Source of the DNA: Luteimonas mephitis DSM 12574
GTDB taxonomy: Bacteria; Pseudomonadota; Gammaproteobacteria; Xanthomonadales; Xanthomonadaceae
Assembly: GCF_000422305.1 (NCBI RefSeq)
Contig: NZ_AULN01000013.1
Span: forward strand, 248,001 to 312,000
Reading direction: 5' to 3'
Length of the DNA: 64,000 nucleotides
Under the pieces are notes generated by a model. It searched no databases and was not told where the DNA came from. It saw only the letters and a list, made by a program, of their open reading frames with translations. The position numbers were made by a program, and so were the translations under genes. The stretch's first letter is position 1, and each line of letters opens with the position of its first letter. Shown here in pieces: positions 21,988-31,510 of the stretch.

Positions 21988-23652
21988 CTACTGGGTGATG
22001 TCGCGATCCTTGGTTTCCGGCAGGAACAGCGTGCCGATCACCAGCGTCATCACCGCGATCACGATCGGGTACCACAGGCCCTGGTAGATGTTGCCCGAGG
22101 CCGCGACCAGCGCGAACGAGATCGTCGGCAGGAAGCCGCCGAACCAGCCGTTGCCGATGTGGTACGGCAGCGACATCGAGGTGTAGCGGATGCGCGTGGG
22201 GAACAGTTCCACCAGCCACGCCGCGATCGGGCCGTAGACCATCGTCACGTAGATCACCAGGATCGCCAGCAGCAGGACCACCATCGGCGTGTTGATCCGC
22301 GCCGGATCGGCCTTCTCCGGATAACCCGCCGCAGTCAGTGCCGCCTGCAGTTCGCCGTTGAAGCGTGCGCCGTCGGTCTTGAGCGCCTCGGCATCGTGGC
22401 CCTTGCCTTCGAACGCGGTGACCACGACGTCGCCGATCGCTACCGTCGCCACCGTGCCCGCCGGCGCATCGACGTTGGAGTATGGCGTGCCGCCCTTGGC
22501 CAGCGCGCTCTTGGCGATGTCGCACGAGGTGGTGAACTTGCTGGTGCCCACCGGGTTGAACTGGAACGTGCAGGTGCTCGGGTCGGCGGTCACCACCACC
22601 GGGCTGGTCTGCGCGGCCGCCTCGATCGCCGGGTTGGCGTAATGCGTGAGCGCCTTGAAGATCGGGAAGTAGGTCAGCGCCGCCAGCAGGCAGCCGGCCA
22701 TGATGATCGGCTTGCGCCCGACCTTGTCCGACAGCCAGCCGAAGACGATGAAGAACGGCGTGCCGATGATCAGGCCGGCCGCGATCATCAGGTTGGCCGT
22801 CGATGCTTCCACCTTCAACGTCTGCGTCAGGAAGAACAGCGAGTAGAACTGGCCGGCGTACCACACCACCGCCTGGCCGGCGGTGGCGCCGAGCAGCGCC
22901 AGCAGCGCGATCCTGCCGTTCTTGCTGAAGAAGCTTTCGGTGATCGGCGCCTTCGAGGTCTTGCCTTCGGCCTTCATCTGCGCGAACACCGGCGACTCGC
23001 TCAGCTGCAGGCGGATCCACACCGAGATCGCCAGCAGCAGGAACGACACCAGGAACGGGATGCGCCAGCCCCAGGCCTCGAACTGCTCGCTGCCGAGGAA
23101 ATAGCGGCAGCCCAGGATCACCAGCAGCGACAGGAACAGGCCCAGCGTCGCGGTGGTCTGGATGAAGCTGGTGTACAGGCCGCGCTTGCCCTGCGGCGCG
23201 TGCTCGGCGACGTAGGTGGCCGCGCCACCGTACTCGCCGCCCAGCGCCAGGCCCTGCAGCAGGCGCAGGGTGATCAGGATCACCGGCGCGGCGAACCCGA
23301 TCGTGGTGTAGCTGGGCAGCACGCCGACGAGGAACGTCGACAGGCCCATGATCACGATGGTGATCAGGAAGGTGTACTTGCGTCCCACCAGGTCGCCGAT
23401 GCGGCCGAACACCAGGGCGCCGAACGGGCGCACCGCGAAGCCGGCGGCGAACGCCAGCAGCGCGAAGATGAAGCCGCTGGTGGGATTCAGGCCGGTGAAG
23501 AACTGCTTGGCGATGATCGCGGCCAGCGATCCATACAGGTAGAAGTCGTACCACTCGAAGACAGTGCCGAGGCTGGAGGCGAAGATGACCTTCTTGTGAC
23601 TCTTGGTGATCGGCCCGGGCATCGAGGCTGCGGTCGCGGTTGTGCTGGACAT
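21988..23652 (-). CDS. MFS transporter, metabolite:H+ symporter (MHS) family
   Basis: 554 residues, 12 predicted membrane helices. MHS-type signatures: SSLGTVFEWYDFYLYGSLA at the N-terminus, RPFGALVFGRIGDLVGRK loop between helices 2 and 3, and GGEYGGAATYVAEHAP. The protein is about 100 residues longer than ProP-type carriers because a periplasmic loop between helices (roughly residues 340-450, two cysteines, DPSTC and TSCD) is expanded. Such long-loop MHS carriers are known in xanthomonads. Substrates in the family are carboxylates, betaine or proline. Only 11 bases downstream of the porin gene on the same strand and divergent from acs, so a short carboxylate such as acetate or propionate is a plausible, unproven substrate. 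Confidence 0.87.
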   Translation of the reverse strand: MSSTTATAASMPGPITKSHKKVIFASSLGTVFEWYDFYLYGSLAAIIAKQFFTGLNPTSGFIFALLAFAAGFAVRPFGALVFGRIGDLVGRKYTFLITIVIMGLSTFLVGVLPSYTTIGFAAPVILITLRLLQGLALGGEYGGAATYVAEHAPQGKRGLYTSFIQTTATLGLFLSLLVILGCRYFLGSEQFEAWGWRIPFLVSFLLLAISVWIRLQLSESPVFAQMKAEGKTSKAPITESFFSKNGRIALLALLGATAGQAVVWYAGQFYSLFFLTQTLKVEASTANLMIAAGLIIGTPFFIVFGWLSDKVGRKPIIMAGCLLAALTYFPIFKALTHYANPAIEAAAQTSPVVVTADPSTCTFQFNPVGTSKFTTSCDIAKSALAKGGTPYSNVDAPAGTVATVAIGDVVVTAFEGKGHDAEALKTDGARFNGELQAALTAAGYPEKADPARINTPMVVLLLAILVIYVTMVYGPIAAWLVELFPTRIRYTSMSLPYHIGNGWFGGFLPTISFALVAASGNIYQGLWYPIVIAVMTLVIGTLFLPETKDRDITQ

Positions 23653-23663
23653 GGTGGCTCCCC

Positions 23664-25073
23664 TTAGAAGCTGTACTTGACGGTGGTCTGCAGGCGCTTG
23701 AGGTCACCCTCGCGGTCGTCTTCGAGCGAACGCTGGCCCCACATCAGTTCGGCGCCGACGTCGAGCTTGGGGATCGGCGAATAGATCAGGTTGGCGTGCA
23801 GCGACTGCGCGCGTTCGGTCACGCCGAAGCCGGTCAGCGACTTGTCGTTGTCGAAATGCGCCGCCGAATACATCAGGTTGCTGCGCAGCTTCGCGCTCCA
23901 GGCATGGCGCCAGGCGACGAAGCCGCCGTAGCCGTCGAGCGCGTGCAGTTCGCCGTTGGCGTCGAGCACGGTGTCGGTGCCCAGGCCGAAGGCCATGTAG
24001 CGGCCGATGCCGCTGCCGGCGTTGGCCATGTAGCGGATGTCGTCGCTGGCCCCGAGGTTGAACCTGCCCGACACGCTCACCGCGCCGCCGGTTTCGGTCT
24101 CCTCGCCGTACTTGAACTGGCGCAGCAGCGCGGCCACGGTGAAGTGGCCCCAGTCGCCCTTGGTGAGCCAGCGGCCGGTGAAGTCCGGTGCCACGCCGTC
24201 GCCGCTGTTGAAGCGCGAGGCGCCGAGGTAGGACGTGACCGTGGTCTGCGGGTTCTCGACCGAGAACGACCACGGGCCGCTGGTATAGCGCAGCTGCGCC
24301 TGGCGCACGAAGATCGTGCCGTCGGTGACGCCGACGAAATCCACCGCCTCGGGCAATGCCGCGGTGTCCTGGAAGTTCGACCAGGTCTGGCCGGCCAGCC
24401 AGTTGTTCCAGCTCACGTAGGCCTGGCGCAGCGTGATCGCGTAGGTGTTGGTCGAGGTCTCGTTGCCGGCGAATGAATTGTTGCCGCCGCCGAACATGTC
24501 GGCCTCGATGTAGGCCTTGAGCTTGTCGCCGCCGTCGGTGACGGTGTCGGCGCTGAACCAGAAGCGCGAGAACTGCGCGTGCACGTCGGTGTAGGGATCG
24601 CCGCCCTTGGCACTGTCGTCGCCGACCGGGATCGCGCTGGGCAGGTAGAACAGGCGGCCCGCGGAGCCGTCGGCGATGCGGCCGTCGCTGGTGTCGGTGG
24701 CCATCGCGTCGAGCTTGATGAAGCCGCCATACGTGAACGTGGTGCCGGGATTGGCGCTGGCATTGATCGCGGTGGCCTGGATCGGCTGCTTGCCGGCCGG
24801 CACCGCGGCGGGCGCCTGTGCCTGCGCGGTCTTCACCTCGCTGACCTGTGCCTGGGCATCGACCACTGCGGCCTGCGTCTGCTGTTGCTGTGCCACCAGC
24901 TGCTGGACCATCTGTTCGAGCTGCGCGACGCGCGCCTCGAGTTCCTTTTCCTTCGCCGTCTGCGCCAGCGCCACGCCGGGCAACAGCAGGGCGACGGTGA
25001 CGGACAGCGCCAGCAATCGGCGATGCGTGATGGCGGCGGGGATGCGCCCGCCGGTGCTGCGGATTGCAGTCAT
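23664..25073 (-). CDS. DcaP-like trimeric outer membrane porin
   Basis: 469 residues. Signal peptide (LLALSVTVALLLPGVALA), then a periplasmic coiled coil (EKELEARVAQLEQMVQQL, Gln-rich), then a barrel beginning FTYGGFIKLDAM and ending TTVKYSF. This is the DcaP layout: trimeric channel for dicarboxylates and other anions in Acinetobacter. GGGAGGGG lies before the ATG at 25073. The transporter gene follows after 11 bases, so porin and inner-membrane carrier should be made together. Divergent from acs, with a perfect palindrome in between, which suggests shared control. The substrate is inferred only. Confidence 0.85.
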   Translation of the reverse strand: MTAIRSTGGRIPAAITHRRLLALSVTVALLLPGVALAQTAKEKELEARVAQLEQMVQQLVAQQQQTQAAVVDAQAQVSEVKTAQAQAPAAVPAGKQPIQATAINASANPGTTFTYGGFIKLDAMATDTSDGRIADGSAGRLFYLPSAIPVGDDSAKGGDPYTDVHAQFSRFWFSADTVTDGGDKLKAYIEADMFGGGNNSFAGNETSTNTYAITLRQAYVSWNNWLAGQTWSNFQDTAALPEAVDFVGVTDGTIFVRQAQLRYTSGPWSFSVENPQTTVTSYLGASRFNSGDGVAPDFTGRWLTKGDWGHFTVAALLRQFKYGEETETGGAVSVSGRFNLGASDDIRYMANAGSGIGRYMAFGLGTDTVLDANGELHALDGYGGFVAWRHAWSAKLRSNLMYSAAHFDNDKSLTGFGVTERAQSLHANLIYSPIPKLDVGAELMWGQRSLEDDREGDLKRLQTTVKYSF

Positions 25074-25157
25074 GGATTCCCCTCCCAGGGCTTCGCGTTG
25101 GAGTGCGCCGGCAGGGTGCGCGACCGCCATCGGCGCGTCGATTCGCCATTGGTCGCC

Positions 25158-25171
25158 TAGACGAAGGTCTA
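25158..25171. promoter_or_regulatory. Candidate operator: perfect palindrome between porin gene and acs
   Basis: TAGAC-GAAG-GTCTA is a perfect 5+5 inverted repeat with a 4-base spacer (the reverse complement changes only the spacer). It is centred 85-90 bases from the porin ATG and about 68 bases from the acs ATG, a position suited to an activator of either promoter. Because a LuxR/NarL-type response regulator gene follows acs, this is the best visible candidate for its binding site. No other copy of the whole motif was noticed in the window, though I did not search exhaustively. Confidence 0.4.
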
Positions 25172-25232
25172 ACGCCGGCCCGCCCGCGATGGGGCACACT
25201 GGTGCGGTACCCGCGTCACCCTGGTGGAGGCC

Positions 25233-27188
<1,956 letters not shown>

Positions 27189-27195
27189 CACACCG

Positions 27196-27867
27196 ATGGC
27201 CTCGACCATCCTCGTCGCCGACGACCACCCGCTGTTCCGCGAAGCCCTGCGCGGCGCGGTGCAGCGCGTGCTGCCCGACGTACAGTTGCGCGAGGCCGAG
27301 GACGTCAATGAGCTGTATGCACTGGTCGACGCCGAGCCCGACGCCGACCTGCTGCTGCTCGACCTCAACATGCCCGGCGCACAGGGGTTTTCCGCGCTGG
27401 TGCACCTGCGCGCGCTGCACCCGCAACTGCCGATCGTGATGGTGTCCGCGCGCGAGGAACCGGCGGTGATGCGGCGCGCGCTCGACCACGGCGCGATGGG
27501 CTTCATCCCCAAGTCCGCCGACGCCGCCACGCTGGGCGAAGCGATCACCCGCGTCCTCGACGGCGACCGTTGGGCCCCCGCCGCCGCGCACGCCGCGCCC
27601 GCTGCTTCGGCCGACGAACATGACGCCGCCCAGCGCCTGCAGGGCCTCACCCCGCAGCAGTTCCGCGTGCTGCAGATGCTCGGCGAAGGCCTGCTCAACA
27701 AGCAGATCGGCTACGAACTCGGCGTGTCGGAGGCCACCATCAAGGCGCACATGACCGCGATCCTGCGCAAGCTCGGCGCCAGCAACCGCACCCAGGCGGT
27801 GCTGATCGCCGGCCGGCTGGCGCTGGAGCCGGGGGCGGTGAAGCCGCAGCCGGAAGAAGGCGAGTAG
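27196..27867 (+). CDS. crbR: LuxR/NarL-family response regulator, CrbR-like
   Basis: 223 residues: receiver domain (acidic pair DD at 9-10, phospho-acceptor Asp56 in LLLLDLNMP, Lys in FIPKSAD) and a C-terminal LuxR HTH (LTPQQFRVLQML, LGVSEATIKAHMTAILRKL). In Vibrio, Pseudomonas and relatives a regulator of this type, CrbR (also called ErdR/AgmR-like), works with the symporter-fused kinase CrbS to turn on acs. Here the gene directly follows acs, and a CrbS-like kinase is encoded at 45767-49216. Its last ~90 bases are duplicated at 29225-29312. Symbol is assigned by context and kinase type; no kinase gene is adjacent. Confidence 0.8.
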   Translation: MASTILVADDHPLFREALRGAVQRVLPDVQLREAEDVNELYALVDAEPDADLLLLDLNMPGAQGFSALVHLRALHPQLPIVMVSAREEPAVMRRALDHGAMGFIPKSADAATLGEAITRVLDGDRWAPAAAHAAPAASADEHDAAQRLQGLTPQQFRVLQMLGEGLLNKQIGYELGVSEATIKAHMTAILRKLGASNRTQAVLIAGRLALEPGAVKPQPEEGE

Positions 27868-28049
27868 GAGCGGCGCGGCAATCAGTTTGCGGGGGACCGA
27901 TTCCGCCCCCTTCCGACCATCCCCTTTGGCCCCTGGCGCCCTGATTCGACGGGCATGGATGATTTTTGGCCGGAACCGCGAGCATCCGGCGATTACCTGG
28001 CTGCAATGGGGCGATGACCTGCCATCCATGACCTGCCCGGAGAACTCCA

Positions 28050-28958
28050 ATGACCGCTACCCGCCTTCTCGCCGCTCCGCTCCTGATCGCCTGTGTGCTG
28101 TTGATCCCCACCTATGCCAAGGCTGCGCAGAGCTACGACAACTGCACCAACTTCATCGATTCGGTCCCCGCCACGATCAGTTCCCAGGGTGTCTGGTGCC
28201 TGCGCAAGGATGTCTCCACCGGAGTCACCAGTGGCAATGCCATCAACATCCAGACCAACAACGTCACCATCGATTGCAATGATTTCAAGCTGGGCGGACT
28301 GTCGGCAGGCAGCGCGTCGCAGGCTTCCGGTATCCGGGCGGATGGCCGCCAGAACATCACGGTGCGCAACTGCAATGTTCGAGGCTTCTATTACGGCATT
28401 CTTCTGGTTGGTGGCGCCGGGCACCTGGTCGAGGGCAACCGCCTGGACAACAATCTGTCCATCGGCATCGCTGCATCGGACGCCAGCAACAGCATCGTCC
28501 GCGGCAATCGCGTGTACGACACCGGTGGTTCCCCCGATAACTCCACCCGCTCCGGGATCTACAGTTACGGTGGGGATGCGGTCGAGGTGGCCGACAACAT
28601 CGTCGCTGGCGTGGCCGGTACCCCGGGGTACTACAACGCCGTGGTCGGGATCATCCGGGGCAACTATGTCAGCGGCTTGAACCGTACAAGCGCACAGATT
28701 ACCGGCAACAGCATTTCCGGCCTGGCGCCTACGGGCACCGGCATGACGGCGCATGGCTTCACGAACACGAACTATGGCAACACAGCCGGCCGCATCCTGT
28801 TTGCCGGAAACAATCTCTACATGACGTCGACGGTTGCCAATTCAGTTGGAATCAAATGCACCTATGGCGGCGTGTCCATCCGCGACAACAACATCATCGG
28901 ATTCCCTACCGGGTTCGACGGCACCTGCTGGGACGATGGCGGCAACGTCGTACACTGA
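28050..28958 (+). CDS. Secreted right-handed parallel beta-helix protein, array copy 1
   Basis: 302 residues. Signal peptide LLAAPLLIACVLLIPTYAKA, then the family core: SYDNCTNFIDSVPATIS, GVWCLRKD, NNVTIDCNDFKLGGL, NCNVRGFYYGI, GAGHLVEGNRLDNNL and NRVYDTGGSPDN. Regular spacing of N-x-hydrophobic-x-G steps indicates a right-handed beta-helix (PF13229 type) capped by cysteine pairs. The family resembles polysaccharide-binding or -cleaving folds but no lyase or hydrolase catalytic residues can be named. Its C-terminal third differs from the other copies. GGAGAACTCCA precedes the ATG. It is the first of three tandem relatives on this strand and begins 182 bases after the response regulator gene. 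Function unknown; secretion across the inner membrane is well supported. Confidence 0.8.
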   Translation: MTATRLLAAPLLIACVLLIPTYAKAAQSYDNCTNFIDSVPATISSQGVWCLRKDVSTGVTSGNAINIQTNNVTIDCNDFKLGGLSAGSASQASGIRADGRQNITVRNCNVRGFYYGILLVGGAGHLVEGNRLDNNLSIGIAASDASNSIVRGNRVYDTGGSPDNSTRSGIYSYGGDAVEVADNIVAGVAGTPGYYNAVVGIIRGNYVSGLNRTSAQITGNSISGLAPTGTGMTAHGFTNTNYGNTAGRILFAGNNLYMTSTVANSVGIKCTYGGVSIRDNNIIGFPTGFDGTCWDDGGNVVH

Positions 28959-29224
28959 ATCAAGAACCAGGAACATCCCCGTGCAAGGCGGGCGACGACG
29001 CGCGTTGCGTGCTGGCACGCGCGGCGTGAGCTCCCGAATCCGCGACATTCCGGCATGTCGACGGATGCGTGCAATGTGCGAAATCTTCGCGGCCAACTGA
29101 AGCATTCGATCACCGGCGCAGGCCGCGGAGTTGCCTCAGCCCACCCGCATCCCTCGGGCCAGGATTGCCCCTGCGATCCCTTTGGCCATCCTTCCGAGGT
29201 GCGAGCTGCCCCTGGCACCATTTC

Positions 29225-29312
29225 CGATGCTGGTCGCCAGCCGGCAGATGCTGGAGCCGGGAGCGATCAAGCCGCAGCCTGAGGAAGGCGAACAGGAGCG
29301 GCCGGGCAATCG
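29225..29312 (+). pseudogene. Duplicated 3' end of the response regulator gene
   Basis: About 88 bases match the end of the regulator gene at 27797-27884 and its first downstream bases. Translated in the same frame it reads LVASRQMLEPGAIKPQPEEGE against LIAGRLALEPGAVKPQPEEGE (last 20 residues), and the following bases aggagcgg..gggcaatc match aggagcgg..cggcaatc after the real stop. The stop codon TAG has become CAG. There is no promoter or start, so this is a dead fragment. It shows that array copy 2 arose by duplication of a unit starting inside the regulator gene (offset 1428 bases). Bases 28959-29224 hold no recognisable gene. Confidence 0.82.
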
Positions 29313-29505
29313 ATCGTCCCTTGCGGACACGCGTTGGCGGACCCCGGCGTATGGATGCGGGAGACGCCAGTGCGGGCCACGTGCCCGGAGGCAATCGGTT
29401 TCCTGCGAGGCGGTGGCAGTCACCGGCCCCTTTCGGCGATATGACAGGAGGCCCAGGCCCTGTCGGCCGCGGCCTGCCTGCCACCATCCCGGGAAGACCA
29501 TCGTC

Positions 29506-30351
29506 ATGTCCAGTCTCTATCGCCTGCTTGCCGCAGCGCTCGTCCTAGGCAGCCTGTGCTTCGTGCCTGGCACCATCCGTGCCGCCGAGAGCTATGACAG
29601 CTGCACCGGCTTCATCGACTCGGTACCCGTCACCATCACCACGCAAGGTGTGTGGTGCTTTCGCAAGGACCTGAGCACCAACATCACCGACGGAAATGCC
29701 ATTACCATTGCCACCAACAACGTCGCCATCGACTGCAACGACTTCAAGCTCGGCGGACTGGCGGCGGGCGACGGTTCCAAGGCCAGTGGAATCTACGCCA
29801 AAGATCGCAGGAACACCGTCGTGCGTCACTGCAACGTGCGTGGGTTCCATGTTGGCATCGATATCTTCAGTGGTGCAGGGCATTTGATCGAGGACAATCG
29901 TCTCGACAACAACTTGCTTGCCGGAATTCGCATATTGGGCGGCATCGGCAGCCTTGTGCAACGCAATCGGGTGTACGACACCGGCGGCGCTCCGGATGGC
30001 AGCCCCATCTACGGCATGAATGTTTCGGCGGATGTAATCGACAACGTAGTGGAAGGGGTGTTTGTAGTCGCGAAGAACGGCTATGTGTACGGCATTGTCC
30101 TGTATGCCCCTGGTGCCTTGGCACGCAACAACCATGTGAGCGGGTTGGTCGCCGCTGGTACCGGTAAGGCTGGCGGGATGTTCTCCGGTACCACGGGAAT
30201 GACCCTCGACGGCAACCAGATCATCTCGACCGCAGCAATCACGGGGAGCGGCATCGCGGGCGCTTCCAGCGCCTGCCGAAACAATACCGTCTCCGGATTT
30301 TCGGTCGCGGCTTCCAATTGCCAGGACGGCGGCGGAAACGCGGGCATGTGA
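29506..30351 (+). CDS. Secreted right-handed parallel beta-helix protein, array copy 2
   Basis: 281 residues. Signal peptide LLAAALVLGSLCFVPGTIRA, then SYDSCTGFIDSVPVTIT, GVWCFRKDL, NNVAIDCNDFKLGGL, HCNVRGFHVGIDIF, GAGHLIEDNRLDNNL, NRVYDTGGAPDG, and a C-terminal helix end with one Cys (ASSACRNNTVSGF) and a final NCQDGGGN. Closest to copy 3 in the first two thirds. GGGAAGACC lies a few bases before the ATG at 29506; the frame continues far upstream but only as the regulator-tail remnant. It shares an upstream block (tggcagtca...cgatatgac) with copy 3, so promoters were probably duplicated too. Function unknown. Confidence 0.8.
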   Translation: MSSLYRLLAAALVLGSLCFVPGTIRAAESYDSCTGFIDSVPVTITTQGVWCFRKDLSTNITDGNAITIATNNVAIDCNDFKLGGLAAGDGSKASGIYAKDRRNTVVRHCNVRGFHVGIDIFSGAGHLIEDNRLDNNLLAGIRILGGIGSLVQRNRVYDTGGAPDGSPIYGMNVSADVIDNVVEGVFVVAKNGYVYGIVLYAPGALARNNHVSGLVAAGTGKAGGMFSGTTGMTLDGNQIISTAAITGSGIAGASSACRNNTVSGFSVAASNCQDGGGNAGM

Positions 30352-30592
30352 TGCGCGGGATCATTGGCCCGCGGGATCCTGCGCGTGTCCAGTATTCGCA
30401 AGCATGGCGCTTGCGCGATTCCCACATCACCCCTCGAAGCATCGGAGAAGGCGTGCGCGTGCGCATTCGAACGGCGGGCGTGACGCCTTCGCCGACCGAT
30501 GGCAGTCATCGGGTCCTTTCATCGATATGACGGAAAGCACAGGCAACCCTGGTCCTGGCTCGACTGCCACCACCCCCGAGGAGACCGCCCTC

Positions 30593-31435
30593 ATGTTCGA
30601 TTCCCACCGCCTGCTTGCCGCAGCGCTTGTCCTTGGCAGCCTGCTTCTCCTGCCGGGCATTGCCCACGCCGCACGGAGCTACGACAGTTGCACCGGCTTC
30701 GTCGACTCGGTGCCCGCCACCATCACCACACCGGGCGTATGGTGTCTGCGCAAGGACCTGGGCACCAGCGTGACCAGCGGCAACGCCGTCACCATTGCCG
30801 CGAACAATGTCACCCTCGATTGCAACGACTTCAAGCTGGGCGGGTTGGAGGCGGGCAAAAGATCCAGTACCCGTGGTATTCGTGCCGGCAATCGCCAGAA
30901 CGTCGCCGTGCGTCACTGCAACGTGCGTGGTTTCCACGTTGGTATCGATATTTTTGGCGGAGCAGGGCACTTGGTCGAGGACAATCGACTCAACGGCAAC
31001 CTGTATGTCGGCATTTCCGTGCACGGCGAGAACAGCCTCGTGCGGCGCAACCGGGTGTATGACACCGGCGGAGCCGTGGACAGCAGCTACTCCTACGGCA
31101 TCCTCAGCAAGGCGAGTGTCATCGACAACACGGTGGATGGGGTTTTCGCAATGGCGGCGGATGCTTCTTCGCGCGGCATCGAGCTCTATGGCCGTGGCCG
31201 CATAGTCCGAAACAACCAGGTGCGCCGGCTGACCACGGCTGGTGCCGGCACTGCCGTCGGCATTAGTTCCGACAGCCCAACGATGGTCTGCGACGGCAAC
31301 CAGGTGATCTCGAGCTATCCGATAAGCGGAACGGCCATCAACGGTTCCAGCGGCTTTTGCCGGAACAACACCGTGGCCGGGTTCTCCACCCTGATCACGA
31401 ACTGCGACGACGCCGGCGGCAACGTGAACCTCTGA
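30593..31435 (+). CDS. Secreted right-handed parallel beta-helix protein, array copy 3
   Basis: 280 residues. Signal peptide LLAAALVLGSLLLLPGIAHA, then SYDSCTGFVDSVPATIT, GVWCLRKDL, NNVTLDCNDFKLGGL, HCNVRGFHVGIDIFGG, GAGHLVEDNRLNGNL, NRVYDTGGAVDS, ending GFCRNNTVAGF and NCDDAGGN. GAGGAG is 9 bases before the ATG at 30593. It converges with the large unknown gene that ends at 31511. N-terminal two thirds are conserved with the other copies, while the turns after the YDTGG motif are variable, which suggests that the exposed side loops diverge fastest. Confidence 0.8.
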   Translation: MFDSHRLLAAALVLGSLLLLPGIAHAARSYDSCTGFVDSVPATITTPGVWCLRKDLGTSVTSGNAVTIAANNVTLDCNDFKLGGLEAGKRSSTRGIRAGNRQNVAVRHCNVRGFHVGIDIFGGAGHLVEDNRLNGNLYVGISVHGENSLVRRNRVYDTGGAVDSSYSYGILSKASVIDNTVDGVFAMAADASSRGIELYGRGRIVRNNQVRRLTTAGAGTAVGISSDSPTMVCDGNQVISSYPISGTAINGSSGFCRNNTVAGFSTLITNCDDAGGNVNL

Positions 31436-31468
31436 ATCGAAGCGGGCCGGCTCTCATGCCCTCGTCCA

Positions 31469-31484
31469 TCCCGGCTTGCCGGGA
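31469..31484. terminator. Short hairpin between convergent genes
   Basis: TCCCGGC-TT-GCCGGGA forms a perfect 7-bp stem between array copy 3 (ends 31435) and the convergent unknown gene (ends 31511). There is no T run on either strand, so the role as a bidirectional terminator is tentative. Confidence 0.35.
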
Positions 31485-31510
31485 GAGTCACGGAAGCCCA
31501 TGTTCCCCGC

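Noticed and set aside
19624-23667. 1347-residue frame on the plus strand
   Set aside because: Antisense shadow of the M13 peptidase and MFS transporter genes.
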